Positions 61,195 to 64,000 of a DNA stretch of 64,000 nt are shown here, piece after piece. Source of the stretch: an uncultured Mycoplasmatota bacterium (GTDB taxonomy: Bacteria > Bacillota_I > Bacilli_A > Mycoplasmatales > Mycoplasmoidaceae); assembly GCA_949517355.1 (NCBI GenBank), contig CATDIL010000002.1, positions 62,001 to 126,000 of the forward strand. The letters are read 5' to 3'. The position numbers and the translations under genes were made by a program. The notes under the pieces are model-generated. The model did not search any database. It was given only the letters and a program-made list of their open reading frames with translations, and was not told the DNA's origin. The number at the start of each line of letters is the position of its first letter. Within the stretch, counting starts at the first letter, position 1.

Positions 61195-62484
61195 ATGAAG
61201 TTTAATAAAACGGTTCTATCTTTTTTAACATCATCTGCATCCTTTTGTTTATTAACCCCAGCGATTACTACAAACATTAACTCTTCAAAAACAATTTGTA
61301 GTTCTAATACTGATTTTAAAGCCGATGTTACTTTAACTCCCCCATCTTTAAAAGATGATGATTTAATGAAAAATTATTTTGCTCCTATTTACCCAAATAC
61401 AGCAAAAGAATTTATTGATCCATCTATTGATGGTTTTAAAAAATACTTTCCTGAATTAATTAGAAAAACTGATGAAGGAGAATTAACTTCAATTAGTTTT
61501 AAACAATTGTTTATTTCAGATACAATCGCTACTCCGATTGCAAAACAAGCGAATTCTCAAATTGATGATGCTGTTTTAGAATACAATGCACAAACAAATA
61601 AATGAACTAATAAACTTTCAACCATTGATAAACTTGATTTAAGCAATTTGTTTATTAACGATACATCTGGTAACTCTCCAGAACAATTGTTAGCTGCAGT
61701 TTTTTTAAATCCATATTTATATGATGATGCTGGTGTGGGTTATGAATCATCTTTCATTAATCTTAATAGAATTAACTTAAATCGTAACGGCTTAACATCT
61801 ATTCCAGAAAATACATTTTATAACATTATTAAAAATTCTAAAGCATCTGCTAATTCTATTAAATTTGATTTAGATAATAATTATCTATCATGTATCGCTT
61901 CATCACAATTTGTTAATGGATCTTTGCCAGCTGATAAATCTACATGAACATTTTCAATTGATTTAGATAACAATAAGTTAACTAGCCAAGATATTACAAA
62001 TATTGAAAATGAATTTAAATTAATTGGTTCATTTACAATTGAGGGTAATGTAACTACAACTTATCGTTTCTTTACTCAACCCGATACACAAAATAATTAC
62101 TTTTTTCTAAATTTTTTACAAAGAACATACAAGAGTTCTGAATTATGGCCATCAATGCTAACAAAAACTAGCAAAGATGAAACTAATAATGTAATTAGCA
62201 AATTAGCGGCTGAAATTGATAAATTAAATTTATATAACCAACCATTATCAAATAACTTAGATAAAATTCAAATTTCAGGTAATGATTTTTCAGGTAATTT
62301 TGAAATTACTATTAAATCTGAAAAAATCAATAATTTGGATGGTATTGTATCAAATTATGATGATTATGTTGAAGAATGCAAATTAAATTCAATAGCAATT
62401 CCATTAATCATATTTATCGTTATTCTAATTGCAGGATGTTGCTTCTTATATAATAGAATCCACAAAATTAAAAGTAAAAAATAA
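61195..62484 (+). CDS. Secreted surface protein with leucine-rich repeats and C-terminal anchor
   Basis: 429 residues. Signal peptide-like N terminus (MKFNKTVLSFLTSSASFCLL); no clear lipobox. Three to four leucine-rich repeats occupy about residues 140-275: KLDLSNLFIND, RINLNRNGLTSIPENTF, IKFDLDNNYLSCIASSQF and FSIDLDNNKLTSQDI, with the xxLxLxxNxL pattern. A C-terminal membrane helix (IPLIIFIVILIAGCCFLY) and basic tail follow, giving a type I topology. Probably a host-contact protein. Two TGA are Trp. Confidence 0.75.
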
Positions 62485-62508
62485 AAACCACAATCACTTG
62501 TGGTTTTT
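62483..62508. terminator. Intrinsic terminator
   Basis: AAAAACCACAA, loop TCAC, TTGTGGTTTTT, 11-bp stem with A and T flanks; usable from both sides, closing the LRR gene (plus) and tRNA-Thr (minus). Confidence 0.8.
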
Positions 62509-62519
62509 CTAATTGTAAA

Positions 62520-62595
62520 TGGTGCCGACTATCGGAATCGAACCAACAACCTACTGATTACAAGTCAGTTGCTCTGCCTATTGAGCTAAGTCGGC
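62520..62595 (-). tRNA. trnT: tRNA-Thr (anticodon UGU)
   Basis: 76 nt with encoded CCA. Acceptor GCCGACT/AGTCGGC, D arm GCTCAATAGGCAGAGC, anticodon loop CTTGTAA giving UGU, T loop GTTCGATTC. Confidence 0.95.
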
Positions 62596-62655
62596 ATTTA
62601 ATATTTCTATTATATATATAATACATAAATTTGCAAATAACAATGTAGATTTTAA

Positions 62656-62661
62656 TATAAT
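62656..62661 (+). promoter_or_regulatory. -10 element of the ferredoxin gene
   Basis: TATAAT 10 nt before the ATG at 62672; leaderless-type spacing. Confidence 0.45.
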
Positions 62662-62671
62662 ATTTATTATT

Positions 62672-62854
62672 ATGGGAAAAGCAAAAGTTAATAAAACTTC
62701 ATGTATAGGATGTGGTGCTTGTGTGGCATCTTGCCCACATGCAGCAATTTCAATTGGTCCAGATGGCAAAGCTGCCGTTGATCAAAGTAAATGCGTTGGT
62801 TGCAAAGCTTGTGAAAGTGTTTGCCCAATAAGTGCAATTTGTGTTCAAGAATAA
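62672..62854 (+). CDS. 2[4Fe-4S] ferredoxin
   Basis: 60-residue clostridial-type ferredoxin. Two cluster motifs, CIGCGACVASCP and CVGCKACESVCP, give all eight Cys ligands, separated by a short GPDGKAAVDQ linker. A low-potential electron carrier; typical partners are pyruvate:ferredoxin oxidoreductase or hydrogenase, not seen here. Unusual for mycoplasmas. It precedes glpQ with overlapping ends. Confidence 0.95.
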   Translation: MGKAKVNKTSCIGCGACVASCPHAAISIGPDGKAAVDQSKCVGCKACESVCPISAICVQE

Positions 62855-63644
62855 CACAAAATATATTGGTCATAGAGGGTTACCAAGTGATCCGAATGTA
62901 TTAGAAAATACATTCGAATCTTTTTTGTTGGCTGCTAAGACCGAACTAGATGGAATAGAAACAGATATTTGACCAACTAAAGATCAACAATTTGTATGTG
63001 CTCATGACTCTAAACCATTTAAACATTCAATTAGAAAAGTATTTAGCTATTCTTGAAAAGAAATCCAAAATAAACAACTTAAAGGTTCTAGAAATTATCC
63101 TAGAGATAACCCAGGAAGTTTTACTCCTGCAAATAAAGATATTAAATTTTTTCCTTGTCATTTCGAGGATTATTTGAAAATTTGTAAAAACTATAAAAAA
63201 ATAGCTTTTATTGAAATTAAAAATTGTTCTTCATGTCATTTATGAACAAAAAAGACAATTAATAAAATGTATGCATACATTATTAATTCTGGTATTCCAA
63301 TAAATAAAGTTTATCTAATTTCATTAGATAATGACTTGTTGTTTAAAATAAAAAATTTACATAATGATTTACAAATAATGGCTATTATTGATCCAAAAAA
63401 CAAGAAAGTTATTTATCGTAATTTTGAATTCTTTTTAGAAAGAAGAATTTCAATTGATATCGGTGATTTTGATTCACCAAGCACTAGAGATTGAGGAATC
63501 AAAATTAATAAAGAATTAATTCATAAATTTCATAAGAAGGGTTTGTTAGTAGGTGCATGAACTATTAATACAAAAAACAGAATTCATACTCTTAAAAAGA
63601 TGAATATTGATTTTATTACTTCTGACTATTTACTAAAAGAGTAG
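62841..63644 (+). CDS. glpQ: Glycerophosphodiester phosphodiesterase
   Basis: 267 residues. Releases glycerol-3-phosphate from deacylated phospholipids. Catalytic motifs: YIGHRGLPSDPNVLENTFESF, IETDIWPTKDQQFVCAHD (Trp from TGA), FIEIK, and the C-terminal GLLVGAWTINTKNRI. No ATG lies upstream of the catalytic His; I propose GTG 62841, overlapping ferredoxin by 14 nt; GTG 62832 is the alternative. In M. pneumoniae GlpQ feeds GlpO-generated peroxide and virulence; only the enzyme itself is supported here. Confidence 0.88.
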
Positions 63645-64000
63645 TTATTTAATAACTGCCACTGTTTTGTTTGAATAAACTCTTTTTTGAGAAATAGTAA
63701 TTTGAATTGATAAATAATTTGTTCGTTCGTCTTTCTTTAACTTTTTTTCTATTTTGTCATATAGGGTTTTATATTCATCAGGTTCAATTGCTATATTAGG
63801 ATCAATATAAACTAATAATTCTCTGCCGGCACGATACACATGAGCTTCTACAACTTCTGGAAAAGAATAAGCAATTTGTTCAATTGTTTCTACTCTTTCA
63901 ATAAATTTACTACTATCATTAATTCTGCTTCCTGGGCGAGCAGCAGACATTTTATCAGCAATTTTTAAGATTCAAGAATAAGGATTATTAGCTTGTATCT
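63645..64000 (-). CDS. rny: Ribonuclease Y, C-terminal end (cut by window end)
   Basis: 118 C-terminal codons of the membrane-bound endoribonuclease that starts bulk mRNA decay. The window begins inside the region after the HD domain: ADKMSAARPGSR (family ALVAAADAISAARPGAR), then FIERVETIEQIAYSFPEV and EAHVYRAGRELLVYI. The stop TAA is directly adjacent to the glpQ stop (convergent, no gap). The catalytic HD motif is beyond the window. Confidence 0.88.

Overview
The window is AT-rich chromosome from a wall-less mollicute of the Mycoplasma group. UGA is read as tryptophan throughout: nearly every long gene needs in-frame TGA codons to be open (several in rpoB, PolC, the F1Fo subunits and others). 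A tRNA-Trp with a UCA anticodon is encoded at 36036-36110. The surface proteins are lipoproteins and there is no wall synthesis. MEP-pathway isoprenoid genes (dxr, ispD, ispF), a 2[4Fe-4S] ferredoxin and an iron-sulfur cysteine desulfidase point to a Malacoplasma-like lineage (M. penetrans and relatives, possibly the Trichomonas-associated forms). That placement is my inference, not something the sequence proves.

Layout. 1-1895 (minus): rpsL-rpsG-fusA, with fusA cut by the window edge. 1985-3616 (minus): a membrane GT2 glycosyltransferase with a poly(A) tract inside its promoter. 3772-6927: nanE and a PTS IICBA permease. 7057-17128: a dense tsf-pyrH-frr-uppS-cdsA-dxr-rseP-polC block of the Firmicutes type. 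17155-19439: a hypothetical gene converging on ispD-folD. 19468-24806: an accessory region with two head-to-head gene fragments lacking their 5' ends and a 1178-residue lipoprotein; an 822-bp block encodes the lipoprotein C terminus and occurs twice. 24819-29215: ispF, hpt, ftsH and three tandem PQ-loop membrane proteins. 29223-31992: a cysteine desulfidase divergent from an MFS transporter. 31985-38559: mostly minus-strand genes (lipoprotein, rpsT, EzrA-like, Nif3-like, tRNA-Trp, acpP, choline-kinase-like, YitT-like), with one plus-strand membrane-anchored protein. 38685-47852: rpoB-rpoC, rplM-rpsI and tRNA-Ile/tRNA-Ala. 47928-53364: a complete BMP-type nucleoside ABC importer. 53386-61167: upp and a full F1Fo ATP synthase operon. 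61195-64000: an LRR surface protein, tRNA-Thr, ferredoxin, a glycerophosphodiesterase and the C-terminal end of RNase Y.

How it fits together. The organism imports sugars by PTS and nucleosides by ABC transport, and salvages bases with Hpt and Upp. It makes C55-type isoprenoids and CDP-diacylglycerol, remodels lipids (GlpQ, a choline-kinase-like protein, ACP) and maintains the membrane potential with F1Fo. Promoters are often only 7-15 nt from the start codon, so many messages are probably leaderless. The housekeeping genes are tightly packed with 1-nt TAATG overlaps. I saw no transposase, CRISPR array, rRNA or prophage. No gene-free stretch exceeds about 160 bases.
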